A stretch of 64,000 bases of DNA from Marinobacter bohaiensis (GCF_003258515.1 NZ_QGEH01000001.1:2108001-2172000); one strand, 5' to 3'. Positions 24,628-32,961 are shown, numbered from the stretch's first letter. Notes: a model not told the origin generated them from the sequence alone. Made by a program: numbers and translations.

Positions 24628-25193
24628 AGTGCCTCCTCGTCTTCATCCGCGTCATTGAAAAGACACTCGCCACAGAAGTATTCATCGCTGTCCGGATCCG
24701 CGGGGTTCTTGGGAGACATTGGACCTTCGCGGCATTCCGGACACGTTGGGCCATACTCTTTCAATTGTTCTTCACCGTCGGCCTGCTCTTTCAATGCCTT
24801 CTCCCGTCTCCGATCGATGAACTCCTGGCGCCAGTCCAGCGCCTTTTCGCAGGCCTGCTCGTAGCTCTCGGCATAGATCCACTTCATGCTGTAGTAGCCC
24901 CAGGACAGGCGGTGGGAATCAGCCGTGATGTCCTGCGGTACCGGCGTGGCGAACTTGACCAGGTAGCCAAATTTCCGGTTGTCCGTCAGGTGCTCGAAGA
25001 TCAGGCCTTCGTCGTCCAGGTCGTAGGGCGGCTCGATGCCGATCTCTTCCCAGATCCGGTCTGGCTCGTCCTCCATGAATGCTTCCCGGGCAATGTCCGG
25101 CCAGGCATCCTGCGCCAGCATGGTGGGGATGTGGATGATGGCTTCTGCCCGGATGTTGTTTTCAAACATCATGTCGATCATTGCTTCTTTCAC
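24624..25193 (-). CDS. Hypothetical phage protein with C-terminal zinc-ribbon-like cysteines
   Basis: A 189-residue acidic protein. The C-terminal part has 'CPECREG' and 'YFCGECLFND', four cysteines spaced like a zinc ribbon, and ends in an acidic tail. The N-terminal 120 residues are unfamiliar. Overlaps its neighbours by 4 bases on each side, so it belongs to the early operon. Confidence 0.65.
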   Translation of the reverse strand: MKEAMIDMMFENNIRAEAIIHIPTMLAQDAWPDIAREAFMEDEPDRIWEEIGIEPPYDLDDEGLIFEHLTDNRKFGYLVKFATPVPQDITADSHRLSWGYYSMKWIYAESYEQACEKALDWRQEFIDRRREKALKEQADGEEQLKEYGPTCPECREGPMSPKNPADPDSDEYFCGECLFNDADEDEEAL

Positions 25194-25795
25194 GCTGCGT
25201 TCTCCTGTTCCAAAACCCGATTTCTGTCTTCCAGGTATTCCCGGTTAACCTGCTGCCAGCGGTCGTACCGCTCCTGGCTGAAGCCGGGTCCGGCCATACG
25301 GGTGATGATTTTCTCGTTGTCGGTGACCTGCCGGATGATTTCCGCCGGCGCGTATTGGTAGTGCCAGAGCTCCAGCGGATCCTCGGGTTTCTTCCCGTGC
25401 CAGGTCTGGCAGATCCAGCCCATGTCATACACCTGGTCGGTGCGCTGGGCATTGAGAGCGTCGGCCCGGAGCTCGTGGTACAGGTCTTCTACCTGCTGGA
25501 TGTTGTAGCTGGGCAGATCGAAAAGCCGGCTTTCCATCCAGCTCTTGCCGTCCGGCGCGCGGCACAGGGCACGAACTCCGACGAACCAGTTACGGGGGCG
25601 ATTCACCAGCTGGTGGGCGAGGTATTCGCCCATGGTGATCCACCCGAACGGGGACCAGCGCTCAGCGGTGGTGTATTGTTTGCCATCCACCGGGCTGATC
25701 AGGCCCTCCCAGGTCCACACCCGGGAGTTGGCGAACAGGCGCTGGTCTCTGGCGATGGCGCTGTGCTGCTTTCTGCGGTTTCGCTTCTTACCCAT
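25190..25795 (-). CDS. Hypothetical phage protein
   Basis: A 201-residue protein starting 'MGKKRNRRKQHSAIARDQRL', a very basic N-terminus, then a Trp/Tyr-rich central region ('WSPFGWITMGEYLAHQLV', 'YDMGWICQTWHGKKPED'). I do not recognise the family. The inner ATG 25795 is preferred because the upstream extension is shadow sequence. Overlaps the neighbours on both sides. Confidence 0.6.
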   Translation of the reverse strand: MGKKRNRRKQHSAIARDQRLFANSRVWTWEGLISPVDGKQYTTAERWSPFGWITMGEYLAHQLVNRPRNWFVGVRALCRAPDGKSWMESRLFDLPSYNIQQVEDLYHELRADALNAQRTDQVYDMGWICQTWHGKKPEDPLELWHYQYAPAEIIRQVTDNEKIITRMAGPGFSQERYDRWQQVNREYLEDRNRVLEQENAA

Positions 25796-26060
25796 CGCTT
25801 GGTACCTCCACCAGGTTCTTGATGGCGGCACGCGCTGCCCTGGCCATAGCCTGCCGGTGGCTTTTCTTCTCGATGCCTTCCTTGTTCATGATGGTCAACA
25901 CCATAGCGACATCCACCAGCAGACAGGCCGGGCGGCTCTCTGCCTGGTTGATGAGTGTGGTGCTGGCGTCGTCAACGGAAGTGCCGAGCAGACGGGTTGC
26001 CAACGTGGTGGCTTCGTCCAGGGCTTTCTGTTCCTGGTCTTTAACGTTATCGCTGCTCAT
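25788..26060 (-). CDS. Small hypothetical phage protein
   Basis: A 90-residue, mostly helical protein (MSSDNVKDQEQKALDEATTL...) with 'EKKSHRQAMARAARAAIKNL' as a basic helix. Unknown family. The ATG at 26060 overlaps the upstream gene end by 4 bases; the longer frame upstream is an antisense-like shadow with proline/histidine-rich composition. Confidence 0.6.
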   Translation of the reverse strand: MSSDNVKDQEQKALDEATTLATRLLGTSVDDASTTLINQAESRPACLLVDVAMVLTIMNKEGIEKKSHRQAMARAARAAIKNLVEVPSDG

Positions 26061-26530
26061 GCCGCACCTGCCTTCGCCGTCAGGGTTTGGTAATCCGGCT
26101 GGCTGATGGAGCGCATCCCCCCCATCATGGCCACGCCCCATTTCTGGCGGTTGGCCGGGATGAAGCTGAGGTCGTCCAGGTGATCGGTGAAAGCCACAGG
26201 CTGGGTAAACCGCTGAATGTTGGTGAGCTGCAGGGCACTGACCGGGATCCCTTCTAGGAAGATCGGGCAGCTGGCTGACAACCGCCGGTTCCATTGCAGA
26301 ACTTCTGCGACCTGGGCGCTCGCGATGACCTGGCGAGCATCAGAACACTGGCCCGCGGTGTAGATCAGTACCGAGTTACCCGGCTGCACCATCAGGCGAC
26401 AGCGAGTTTTCTCGAACAGCGGCCAGAAACCCCATTCCAGCAGGGCGCTGGAAGCGTCCGTGGCGGACAGGATCCGCCCGGTGGTGGTCTCTGAAGGGTG
26501 TTTGATCAGGATGAAATGGGAGCGCTTCAC
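26057..26530 (-). CDS. Phage protein, possibly PUA/EVE-like beta-barrel
   Basis: A 157-residue protein. 'SHFILIKHPSE', 'LEWGFWPLF', 'VQPGNSVLIYTAGQCSDARQVIASAQVAEVL' follow the order of strands in PUA/EVE-type domains, where an aromatic pocket reads a modified base. The resemblance is to a pattern, not a firm family match. It is the second such protein in the early operon, after the one at 23899. Confidence 0.5.
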   Translation of the reverse strand: MKRSHFILIKHPSETTTGRILSATDASSALLEWGFWPLFEKTRCRLMVQPGNSVLIYTAGQCSDARQVIASAQVAEVLQWNRRLSASCPIFLEGIPVSALQLTNIQRFTQPVAFTDHLDDLSFIPANRQKWGVAMMGGMRSISQPDYQTLTAKAGAA

Positions 26531-26817
26531 GATTCACCCCCGTTGCTCTTTTCAAGTTTCCGTCCGCAGAATGGGCAAAAGTTACACAGAATAGAGACCG
26601 AGTCCTTGGTGAAGTTCTTTGCGTGACCACCGCCCTTTTTCGGCTTGCGGTACTCAACCTCTACTCTCGGATTAACAGGAGCAAAATCTCCTCCAGATGG
26701 GAAAAAAGCCAGGTTCTGCCAGGAGACATCTATATCGGCTGAGCCCTCGGGAATAGCCTTCTCGATTTGCGGTTTAACCTTCTCAAGCATCTCTGAAAAA
26801 CATTTGCACTTGCTCAT
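26527..26817 (-). CDS. Small phage zinc-finger-like protein
   Basis: A 96-residue protein ending with 'SILCNFCPFCGRKLEK', a knuckle of the C-x2-C-P-x-C-G type frequent in small phage proteins, and starting 'MSKCKCF'. The second pair of metal ligands would have to come from the N-terminal cysteines. Unknown function; overlaps both neighbours by 4 bases. Confidence 0.65.
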   Translation of the reverse strand: MSKCKCFSEMLEKVKPQIEKAIPEGSADIDVSWQNLAFFPSGGDFAPVNPRVEVEYRKPKKGGGHAKNFTKDSVSILCNFCPFCGRKLEKSNGGES

Positions 26818-27188
26818 GCCGCCGTCTCCTTCAGCTCAACTTCAATTGGCTTGTTCAGGGCAATCAGGTGGTCCAGGTAACGGATGAACTGTTCCAGTCT
26901 GGCCATGCGGGCCAGGTACTCATCGTTCATCTCTCTCTTGTTGAGCCAGTCATAGAACGTGAGCCTGATATCGATCTCGGCGAGACGATCCGGCAGCTCT
27001 ACGCCGTCGCTCCATTCAGTGTTGGCTGGCATGATGCGGATGTCGGTGCTGTGCGTGTGGCCGTGGATGTTCAGGTGCGCCTGCACGATGCGCCGGCGGT
27101 TGAGCACCATGCACTGGAGCAGGACTTCCTCCGTGGCCAGGTGCAGGTTTTCGATCATTTCTTCTTCGGTTAGCGTCAGCATTTCCAT
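26814..27188 (-). CDS. Hypothetical phage protein
   Basis: A 124-residue acidic protein, 'MEMLTLTEEEMIENLHLATEE...', with a His-rich 'NIHGHTHSTDIRI' and a helical C-terminus. No known family comes to mind. ATG 27188 has GAGGAGAA just before it, which decides the start against a longer frame. Confidence 0.6.
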   Translation of the reverse strand: MEMLTLTEEEMIENLHLATEEVLLQCMVLNRRRIVQAHLNIHGHTHSTDIRIMPANTEWSDGVELPDRLAEIDIRLTFYDWLNKREMNDEYLARMARLEQFIRYLDHLIALNKPIEVELKETAA

Positions 27189-27217
27189 TATTTCTCCTCG
27201 GCCTTTCCGGCCTGTCT

Positions 27218-27436
27218 TTATCGGTAGTTCCGTGTTCGCACTTCCAGCAGCTCCTGGCAGTCCACGCACGTGGGGCAACCGGGCAGCGCTTCACGGCGTT
27301 TGGCCGGGATTTCCGCGCCGCATTCTTCGCAGTACGGGTCGCTGCTGGTAGCCCTCGGCTGGTTTCGCTGGTTGGCCAGTGCCAGTTCCAGGGACTGCTC
27401 GATGTAGTCGCCGGCGATGTCGGCTTTATCCGCCAT
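27218..27436 (-). CDS. TraR/DksA-type zinc-finger protein
   Basis: A 72-residue protein with the TraR/DksA finger: 'YCEECGAEIPAKRREALPGC' followed by 'PTCVDCQELLE', four cysteines in the right spacing. The preceding helical part ('ADIAGDYIEQSLELALANQR') is typical of phage TraR homologues, which bind in the RNA polymerase secondary channel. Its start overlaps the preceding gene by 11 bases. Confidence 0.85.
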   Translation of the reverse strand: MADKADIAGDYIEQSLELALANQRNQPRATSSDPYCEECGAEIPAKRREALPGCPTCVDCQELLEVRTRNYR

Positions 27437-27908
27437 GGCGCATGGCCTCCGTGGCGTCTGGGTTCAGGTCTGTGGATGGGATCAGGCGCAGGGTTCCCGC
27501 CTTCACGCAGGCCTGGGCCTGCTCTGGCGAGTCGAATACCACCACCATGGCCACGCGGTGGTGGCAGCGGCCGTGGTCTTCATTGATGACGGTGAGCTCG
27601 CCAACGTCGTGTACACGGCCGGCGGGCTGCTGTTCAGATGGGTTGGTCATGGTTGCTTCCTCTTTTGGCGTCAGCCGGTACCGGATCAGTTCCAGTCCCC
27701 GGGCGGTGATCAGGGTTTTGGTGTAGGGCGTTTTGCCCCGGGTGGGGTGTTCGTAGGTGCCAGTCTTCACGACGAAGATTCCCTGGCCCCGGTACCGGCC
27801 GGCGGGCATGTTGTGCTGGTCCAGCATCTTCAGCCGGCGGAGCTCTCGGGCCAGTGTGTTCCTGCCGGTGTCCAGCAGAGCGGCGGCTTGGTCGAAGGTG
27901 TATTCCAC
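27426..27908 (-). CDS. Phage antirepressor KilAC-like protein
   Basis: A 160-residue protein whose first 85 residues ('FDQAAALLDTGRNTLARELR', 'NMPAGRYRGQGIFVVKTGTY', 'TLITARGLELIRYRL') match the C-terminal KilAC domain of phage antirepressors, here without the N-terminal Ant/Bro part. The remaining 70 residues, including 'HHRVAMVVVFDSPEQAQACV', are unfamiliar. It may act as a DNA-binding regulator of the early operon. Confidence 0.6.
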   Translation of the reverse strand: MEYTFDQAAALLDTGRNTLARELRRLKMLDQHNMPAGRYRGQGIFVVKTGTYEHPTRGKTPYTKTLITARGLELIRYRLTPKEEATMTNPSEQQPAGRVHDVGELTVINEDHGRCHHRVAMVVVFDSPEQAQACVKAGTLRLIPSTDLNPDATEAMRHGG

Positions 27909-27921
27909 GGTGGCTTCCTCC

Positions 27922-30636
27922 TTACACTTCTTTCTCGAAGATCCAGCACCGAACCGACGTGCTGGCAGATGAGTTCAAGCTCTCCCGGATGACCGAGCGC
28001 ACGGTGCGGCTGCTCTCGACGAACTTCCGGCTGCGGCTGGTCTTCAGGTGGCGCTTGAGTTCCGATATCGGGGGGATGCGCAGCTTGGCTTCCGCGCACA
28101 CCTGCTCGAAATGCTTCAGGTTCACGGCGATCATCTTTTCGTGTTCGCCGTAGTGGTTGAGGGTGGGGGTGCCGTTCAGGCCCTCGATGAAGTCGTAGGC
28201 CTCCCAGAATTCCTGCACCATCGGGTGGTCTGCGTTCACGGCGCTCTGGCGTTCCTTGGCCATGTCCATGATCATTTCCCGGGCCGGCTCCAGGTAGGAT
28301 TCCGGCAGCAGCTTCAGGCCTTCACCACCCAGGCAGTCGATCAGGGCCATCATCTGGCCGTGGTTCTTGGCAATCCGGTGGATCCGGATCTCCGGCAATT
28401 CGGCCAGTGATTTCTCGTACTGGGGCGAGCGATCGCACACCAGCTTCATGATCTGGGATTCCGCTGTGGTGGCATGCAGCGCAAAGCCAGACACCTGGTC
28501 CATCGGTGTGCGTTCCAGCTTCTCGGCCAGGGCCTTGGTGGTCTCGCTGTGGCCGTCCCGGGTTACGTGCAGGTGCACAATCCGCTGCAGCACGGCATCG
28601 CTGGCGTTCACCTGGGCGTTCTGGCTGATCACGATGGCGCCACGGAAGGGCGGCTCGTAGGTGTCGTTGCCGCCGTTCTTCTGGCCACGGCTGCGCACGC
28701 TGCGGCCGTTGTAGGCGGTTTTCAGCTCGTCCCAGTCGAACTGCTTCTGTTTGGCGCCGGCTTCCTGGTCCCGGTCGGACTCAATCAGCACCACCGGCAG
28801 GTTGCTCACCTGGGCAAAGTTCCGGGCGCGGGCAGCCAGGGTGGCCTTGCTGGGGTCGAAGCCTTCGTAATCCTGCCGGCCTACCAGCTTCCAGAGGAAC
28901 TCAATCAGGGTGGACTTACCGGAGCCGGCCTCGCCCACAATCTCAATGAACGGGAAGCTCTTGTGCTGCTTCCGGATCTGCTCGGCGAACAAACTGCCCA
29001 GCCAGTAGGCCAGGGCGATCACACCCTTCGGGCCAAAACACTCGGCCAGATCGCGGGCCCAGCCGCGCTGGTAATCGCTGCGGTCTTTGTTGATGGACAG
29101 CGCGACGGACTCGGAGAGCGTCTTCACGCTCATGCGGCCGATGTCGTAGTAGTCCTCGTTGTTGAGCTCGTGAATCTGGCCCGCGTGCACGGCCAGCTCC
29201 GGGAACACCCAGGTTTCGTGTTCTTTGCTGTAGCCGATGAAATCAATGGTCTCGACGGTTTTGATGCCGCTTATCTGCTGTTTCAGCAGGCGGTCCAGCT
29301 GCTGGCTGGATCCAGTCCAAACGGCACCGGGTGCAATGCCCAGCAGGCGCTTCTTGAACTCGCTGGCGCTGGCGAGTTGACCGCCGCTGAAGGTGTTCTT
29401 CACGGGCCGGCCGTCGTGGGGAAAGTCGACGCGGTAGTAGTACCAGCTTTCGTCTGTGACCTTGTTGGCCAGGTAATACAGGGCGGTGGGGTAGCAGTTG
29501 GCGATTTCCACCACGGCGTTGCATTGCTCGAGGGCCCGGTCGACCATCTGGCGGTCGGTCAGCGGCTCGTCGCTGTCCTCCAGGTCACGCATGGCCTTGT
29601 GGTATTCCTCCATGTTCAACTTGAACCAGAACAGCCGGTTGTTGAAGCCGAAAGGAAACTCATTGCGCCCGGTGTGGCTGTAAATCCGGTTGGCCTTCTC
29701 CTGGGCGCTGCGCGCGATAACCAGGTCACCCTGGTACAGGAATTCCTTGGTGGTGGGCTCGCCGTCTTCGTTGATCAGCTCACCGCGCTGCCAGGCGTCG
29801 TTCCAGTCGCGCTTGTGCTTGCCTTCCTGTGGGATGACAGCGGCGCCTACCTTCCAGCCCTGAGACCGGGCGATGTTGGCGAACTTGCGGATGTAGCGAA
29901 CGCCGGCTTCATCGCCGTCCATCGCCCAGATCAGGCGGGGCAGTTCCTCGCCGGCTTCCTCACGGGCTTTTTGAAGCTCAGCCAGGAAGGTGTCCGGGTA
30001 GTTGTTGCAGCTGAAGGCGGCCACGGCTGCGATGCCGGCGTGGTAAAGGGCGATGGCGTCGAAGATACCTTCCACGAGCCACAGCTCTTTGCCCTGGGCC
30101 AGATTTAGACCGGGCGGTACCCAGGCCAGGCCCTTGGTCCTGCTGCCGTAGTTGAAATGGGCTTTCTTCTTGCCGAAGCGGTGCGGCTTGTCGATCAGCC
30201 GCTCCCAGTAGTCGCCACGGTCGTTGATCTTGAAGCGCACGGTGGCGGAACCGATGTTCCGGTCGCGGTCCCAGTATTGCTCCTGGGTGTACCAGCCTCG
30301 GACTTTGGCCAGATCGAAGCCACGGCCATGCACCATGTAGGCATCGGCCACTTCGGTACCGGTTTCTTTCTCGCCGGCCTTGCGATCCTTACGCCCGTAG
30401 CGCTCCGTCCAGCTGTCGAACAGGTCGGGGAACAGCTCCTTAACGTGGTGGGAATCACCGCACTTGCTTTCGCGCCCGCAGCGGATCATCCAGGGAGCGT
30501 CCAGCGATATGAACGCCTCCTTTTTGTCGCAACTGGGGCAGCGCAGCCGGCGCATGTAACGTGCGTCGGTCGATTCCTTGCCACCAAAGTCACTCTTCAA
30601 ACGGAACAGGATGTCCGCCCGTAGTTGGTCTTGCAT
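27922..30636 (-). CDS. Phage replication protein: primase-helicase
   Basis: A 904-residue multidomain protein. The N-terminal zinc finger (about residues 33-60, 'LRCPSCDKKEAF' with 'CGRESKCGDSHH') is followed by a TOPRIM-type primase core near 190-245 ('LWLVEGIFDAIALYHAG', 'LIWAMDGDEAGVRYI'). A large helicase region carries Walker A 'GEAGSGKSTL' near residue 570. The plan resembles P4 alpha-type primase-helicases that start replication at an iteron origin; the C-terminal 100 residues could be an origin-binding part. It is the largest early gene, and no separate replication-initiator gene is seen. Confidence 0.85.
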   Translation of the reverse strand: MQDQLRADILFRLKSDFGGKESTDARYMRRLRCPSCDKKEAFISLDAPWMIRCGRESKCGDSHHVKELFPDLFDSWTERYGRKDRKAGEKETGTEVADAYMVHGRGFDLAKVRGWYTQEQYWDRDRNIGSATVRFKINDRGDYWERLIDKPHRFGKKKAHFNYGSRTKGLAWVPPGLNLAQGKELWLVEGIFDAIALYHAGIAAVAAFSCNNYPDTFLAELQKAREEAGEELPRLIWAMDGDEAGVRYIRKFANIARSQGWKVGAAVIPQEGKHKRDWNDAWQRGELINEDGEPTTKEFLYQGDLVIARSAQEKANRIYSHTGRNEFPFGFNNRLFWFKLNMEEYHKAMRDLEDSDEPLTDRQMVDRALEQCNAVVEIANCYPTALYYLANKVTDESWYYYRVDFPHDGRPVKNTFSGGQLASASEFKKRLLGIAPGAVWTGSSQQLDRLLKQQISGIKTVETIDFIGYSKEHETWVFPELAVHAGQIHELNNEDYYDIGRMSVKTLSESVALSINKDRSDYQRGWARDLAECFGPKGVIALAYWLGSLFAEQIRKQHKSFPFIEIVGEAGSGKSTLIEFLWKLVGRQDYEGFDPSKATLAARARNFAQVSNLPVVLIESDRDQEAGAKQKQFDWDELKTAYNGRSVRSRGQKNGGNDTYEPPFRGAIVISQNAQVNASDAVLQRIVHLHVTRDGHSETTKALAEKLERTPMDQVSGFALHATTAESQIMKLVCDRSPQYEKSLAELPEIRIHRIAKNHGQMMALIDCLGGEGLKLLPESYLEPAREMIMDMAKERQSAVNADHPMVQEFWEAYDFIEGLNGTPTLNHYGEHEKMIAVNLKHFEQVCAEAKLRIPPISELKRHLKTSRSRKFVESSRTVRSVIRESLNSSASTSVRCWIFEKEV

Positions 30637-30651
30637 CTGGAGCGCTCTCGA

Positions 30652-30984
30652 TCAGGCGGGAATTTGGATGGCGGCGGCCTGGTCCCGAAGCTTCAGCAGC
30701 TCCTGAACCGAAAAGATGCTGGTGCGGCCGGACTGGTCGTGGATCACAACCGTGTTACCGGTGGTCAGGCTTACATCCACATAGGCGTTGGGCTGTTTGG
30801 CGCCTTCCAGGTCGTGCCAGGCACGGATGGCCAGCAGGGATGCCCGGCGGCGCGAGCACTGGAACTCCTCCATCAGACTGTCCACGGTCAGTTCGATGCA
30901 TTCCCGGGCATCGGTACTGCCTTTGCGAAGGGCCAGCAGTTGGGAATAGGCGGCGTCTGTCATGCATTGGGCTACTGCGTTCAT
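30652..30984 (-). CDS. Small hypothetical phage protein
   Basis: A 110-residue protein ('MNAVAQCMTDAAYSQLLALR...') with a helical first half ('DSLMEEFQCSRRRASLLAIRAWHDLE') and a strand-rich second half. Not recognised. The ATG at 30984 overlaps the stop of the Ogr/Delta-like gene by 4 bases. It sits 15 bases before the primase-helicase gene. Confidence 0.6.
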   Translation of the reverse strand: MNAVAQCMTDAAYSQLLALRKGSTDARECIELTVDSLMEEFQCSRRRASLLAIRAWHDLEGAKQPNAYVDVSLTTGNTVVIHDQSGRTSIFSVQELLKLRDQAAAIQIPA

Positions 30985-31511
30985 CGGGTTGCGTCCTTCT
31001 TCTTGGGTGAGAACTTTTCGTAGGCCAGCTCCATTTCCTGCTGGCACTGCTCGCGGACTTCCGGAGCAAGAGGGATCTGCCGAACGTTGCCGTCCGGGTC
31101 GAGCGAGAGTCGGTCGGTATGGGTGAGGAACACCACGCCCTTGTAACCGCAGTGGTCTGCGTCCTGGCAGAACACGTAAAGCTGCCGCTGTGCCGAGATC
31201 ATCTGCACGCTGGTGCGAACACGGCACACGCCGGCGCAGTGGGGGCACAGGATGCGGAGGAAGTTATTCCGGACTCCGGACTGCAGGCGCTGCTGATGTT
31301 CAGCATCTGGGGTGCCCGGGTTCTTGGCCTGCAGCACCGGGCCATAGGAGACCTCCACGGAGCCTCGGTAGCCGCATTCGATGTTCCGGCACTGTACAAA
31401 GGCGTCTTTGCCTCTCTGCTGGATGGCCCGGCTGGACTGGATCGAGCAGGCCTCGCCGCAAGCAGGGCAGCCGATCGTCAGGTAGTTGCGGGTGATCTGG
31501 TTGAGCTTCAC
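30981..31511 (-). CDS. Tandem Ogr/Delta-type zinc-finger transcription activator
   Basis: A 176-residue protein made of two Ogr-like zinc domains. Residues about 14-59 read 'GCPACGEACSIQSSRAIQQ' and 'VQCRNIECGYRGSVEVSY'. Residues about 88-133 read 'LCPHCAGVCRVRTSVQMIS' and 'FCQDADHCGYKGVVFLTH'. Each has the C-x2-C...C-x4/5-C set. Ogr (one domain) and P4 Delta (two domains) turn on P2 late promoters. Here the double form lies in the early operon instead of next to D, and is the likely activator acting at the TTTGTAT-N10-CACAAW sites. Confidence 0.88.
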   Translation of the reverse strand: MKLNQITRNYLTIGCPACGEACSIQSSRAIQQRGKDAFVQCRNIECGYRGSVEVSYGPVLQAKNPGTPDAEHQQRLQSGVRNNFLRILCPHCAGVCRVRTSVQMISAQRQLYVFCQDADHCGYKGVVFLTHTDRLSLDPDGNVRQIPLAPEVREQCQQEMELAYEKFSPKKKDATR

Positions 31512-31696
31512 TTTCTGGGGCCTCCTACGGCATGAAGCGCCCGGTTACGGCCGGTCAGCTTCAGGCTGGCTCCGCGCATGCGTTGTTTGATCAGCCACTC
31601 GGCGGCCTGATCCATGGTTTCCAGTCCTTGCTGCCTGCGGATGGTGTCCAGCAGGTCTGCCTGTTGGTCCGTCAGTTCCAGGGTGATTTCCGGCAT
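31508..31696 (-). CDS. Small phage protein, ribbon-helix-helix-like
   Basis: A 62-residue protein, 'MPEITLELTDQQADLLDTIRR...', whose strand-helix-helix order and basic C-terminus (KLTGRNRALHAVGGPRK) suggest a small DNA-binding protein. The start of the Ogr/Delta-like gene overlaps its stop by 4 bases. Confidence 0.55.
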   Translation of the reverse strand: MPEITLELTDQQADLLDTIRRQQGLETMDQAAEWLIKQRMRGASLKLTGRNRALHAVGGPRK

Positions 31697-31708
31697 CTTT
31701 TGAGGACC

Positions 31709-31930
31709 TCAAATGCTGCGAATGTGGGCCTCGGAATGTGGCGCACCACCGGCCATGCTGGGAGGTGTGGGCAACAACGCGGCCTCTGCCTGGGCGATCA
31801 GCATCTGGCGCAGCAGGCTGGCCCGGTCGGTACCGGTGTAATCCACCAGTGCGTTGATCACGGCGGCCTCGTAGTCGTCCAGGTTGAGGCTCACACGGTT
31901 TTTGCGGATGCGTTTTGGGTCCTGATACAT
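31709..31930 (-). CDS. Small phage protein, ribbon-helix-helix-like
   Basis: A 73-residue protein. 'NRVSLNLDDYEAAVINALVDYTGTDRASLLRQMLIAQAE' has the strand plus two helices of an Arc/MetJ-type DNA-binding domain, and the tail is Pro/Ser-rich. It follows the first early gene by 20 bases and may regulate early transcription. Confidence 0.6.
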   Translation of the reverse strand: MYQDPKRIRKNRVSLNLDDYEAAVINALVDYTGTDRASLLRQMLIAQAEAALLPTPPSMAGGAPHSEAHIRSI

Positions 31931-31950
31931 CGGGCTACTCCTTCAGGGCG

Positions 31951-32154
31951 TCAGGCAGAGCGGTTGCGCTGGTACTCGTTAAGGCCTTGCAGAAAGAAGA
32001 TGCGGGCCTGGGATGCCAGGGAACGGCCTTCCGCAAGGGCGGCCTGCTCCAGGGCGGAACGTTCTTCCGTGAGAAGTCGAAGCGCGATGGGCTTCGCAGT
32101 AAGAACACCGACGGGTGCGCGGTGGCTGGGGTTGGGTTTTTTTGCACCTTGCAT
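31951..32154 (-). CDS. First gene of the early operon, small ribbon-helix-helix-like protein
   Basis: A 67-residue basic protein ('MQGAKKPNPSHRAPVGVLT...', 'PIALRLLTEERSALEQAALAEGRSLASQARIFFLQGL'), compatible with a ribbon-helix-helix fold. It stands where P2 has Cox or other phages have Cro: divergent from the repressor with an operator between them. GAGGATA lies before ATG 32154, which decides the start. Function as the lytic-side regulator is inferred from position. Confidence 0.6.
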   Translation of the reverse strand: MQGAKKPNPSHRAPVGVLTAKPIALRLLTEERSALEQAALAEGRSLASQARIFFLQGLNEYQRNRSA

Positions 32155-32163
32155 GGTGTATCC

Positions 32164-32188
32164 TCTGTGTAACGCTGAATTACACAGA
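32164..32188. promoter_or_regulatory. Operator palindrome between repressor and early operon
   Basis: TCTGTGTAA - 7 bases - TTACACAGA, a perfect 9-bp inverted repeat 10 bases upstream of the first early gene's start and 67 bases before the repressor start. The 10-base half-site CACAGAATGA (32183-32192) recurs at 32291-32300 inside the repressor coding sequence, which may give autoregulation. Confidence 0.7.
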
Positions 32189-32254
32189 ATGATAGACCCC
32201 AATACGCAAGTAAGTAAACAAAACGGGAATTAAAATTTCCTATTGGTATCCGAT

Positions 32255-32932
32255 ATGAATGACAAACTTTTAAATAGTGAACAGATGATTCACAGAATGA
32301 GAGATGCGATTGGGGCGCGCAACGACGGGGCTGTGGGTGAATTTGTCGGGGCTTCAAAACAGGCCGTTTATAACTGGAAAAATCGCGGATCTATTCCAAT
32401 TGAGTACTGCGTCAAGTTTTGCGTGAAGACGGGTAAGAGCTTGGACTGGCTGATCTTTGGTTCGGAATATGGACTTTCGGTGGGAGAAGCAGCCGCTCGG
32501 TATGGTGTTGAGCTTGATGAGGATTACAGGGAGATCCCCGTCTATGACATCGAGGCCAGCGCTGGGGCCGGCTCGCTGTTCGACCAGGAGCTGGTGAGTA
32601 CCTTTCTGAAATTCAGGAAGGACTGGCTGACCCGGGAGGGCTTACACGTTCACAATCTGGTGGCCATTCGTGTATCCGGAGACTCGATGGACGGCACGCT
32701 TGCCGACGGCGACACAGTGCTGATCGATCGTTCAAAGCGAAAGCCTGACGGTGTTTTCGCCATTCGAATTGGGGACACGCTGAGAATTAAGCGCCTGCAG
32801 ATGATGACTGACGGCTCTATCCGTCTTTCCAGTGACAATCCGGTTTACCAGCCAGAGGTGATCCATCCGGAGAACCTGAACCAGGTAGAGATTGTGGGGC
32901 AGTGCTACTGGCGTGGTGGCCGGGTGTTCTAA
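32255..32932 (+). CDS. CI-like prophage repressor with S24 autocleavage domain
   Basis: A 225-residue repressor. The N-terminal helix-turn-helix ('GAVGEFVGASKQAVYNWKNR', residues about 23-45) is followed by a LexA/S24 domain with catalytic Ser144 ('VSGDSMDGTL') and Lys179 ('LRIKRLQ'). An Ala-Gly pair in 'EASAGAGSLF' is the probable cleavage point. It would keep the early operon off by binding the palindrome at 32164 and be inactivated in the SOS response, unlike the non-cleavable P2 C repressor. ATG 32255 is chosen over an in-frame TTG at 32243. Confidence 0.93.
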   Translation: MNDKLLNSEQMIHRMRDAIGARNDGAVGEFVGASKQAVYNWKNRGSIPIEYCVKFCVKTGKSLDWLIFGSEYGLSVGEAAARYGVELDEDYREIPVYDIEASAGAGSLFDQELVSTFLKFRKDWLTREGLHVHNLVAIRVSGDSMDGTLADGDTVLIDRSKRKPDGVFAIRIGDTLRIKRLQMMTDGSIRLSSDNPVYQPEVIHPENLNQVEIVGQCYWRGGRVF

Positions 32933-32961
32933 AGATAGTGTTGGCATGGAGGTTGTAACTC

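Noticed and set aside
28474-30108. 544-codon plus-strand frame opposite the primase-helicase
   Set aside because: Low-complexity Val/Leu/Ala/Gly/His composition, no start signal, and it is fully covered by a well-supported gene.
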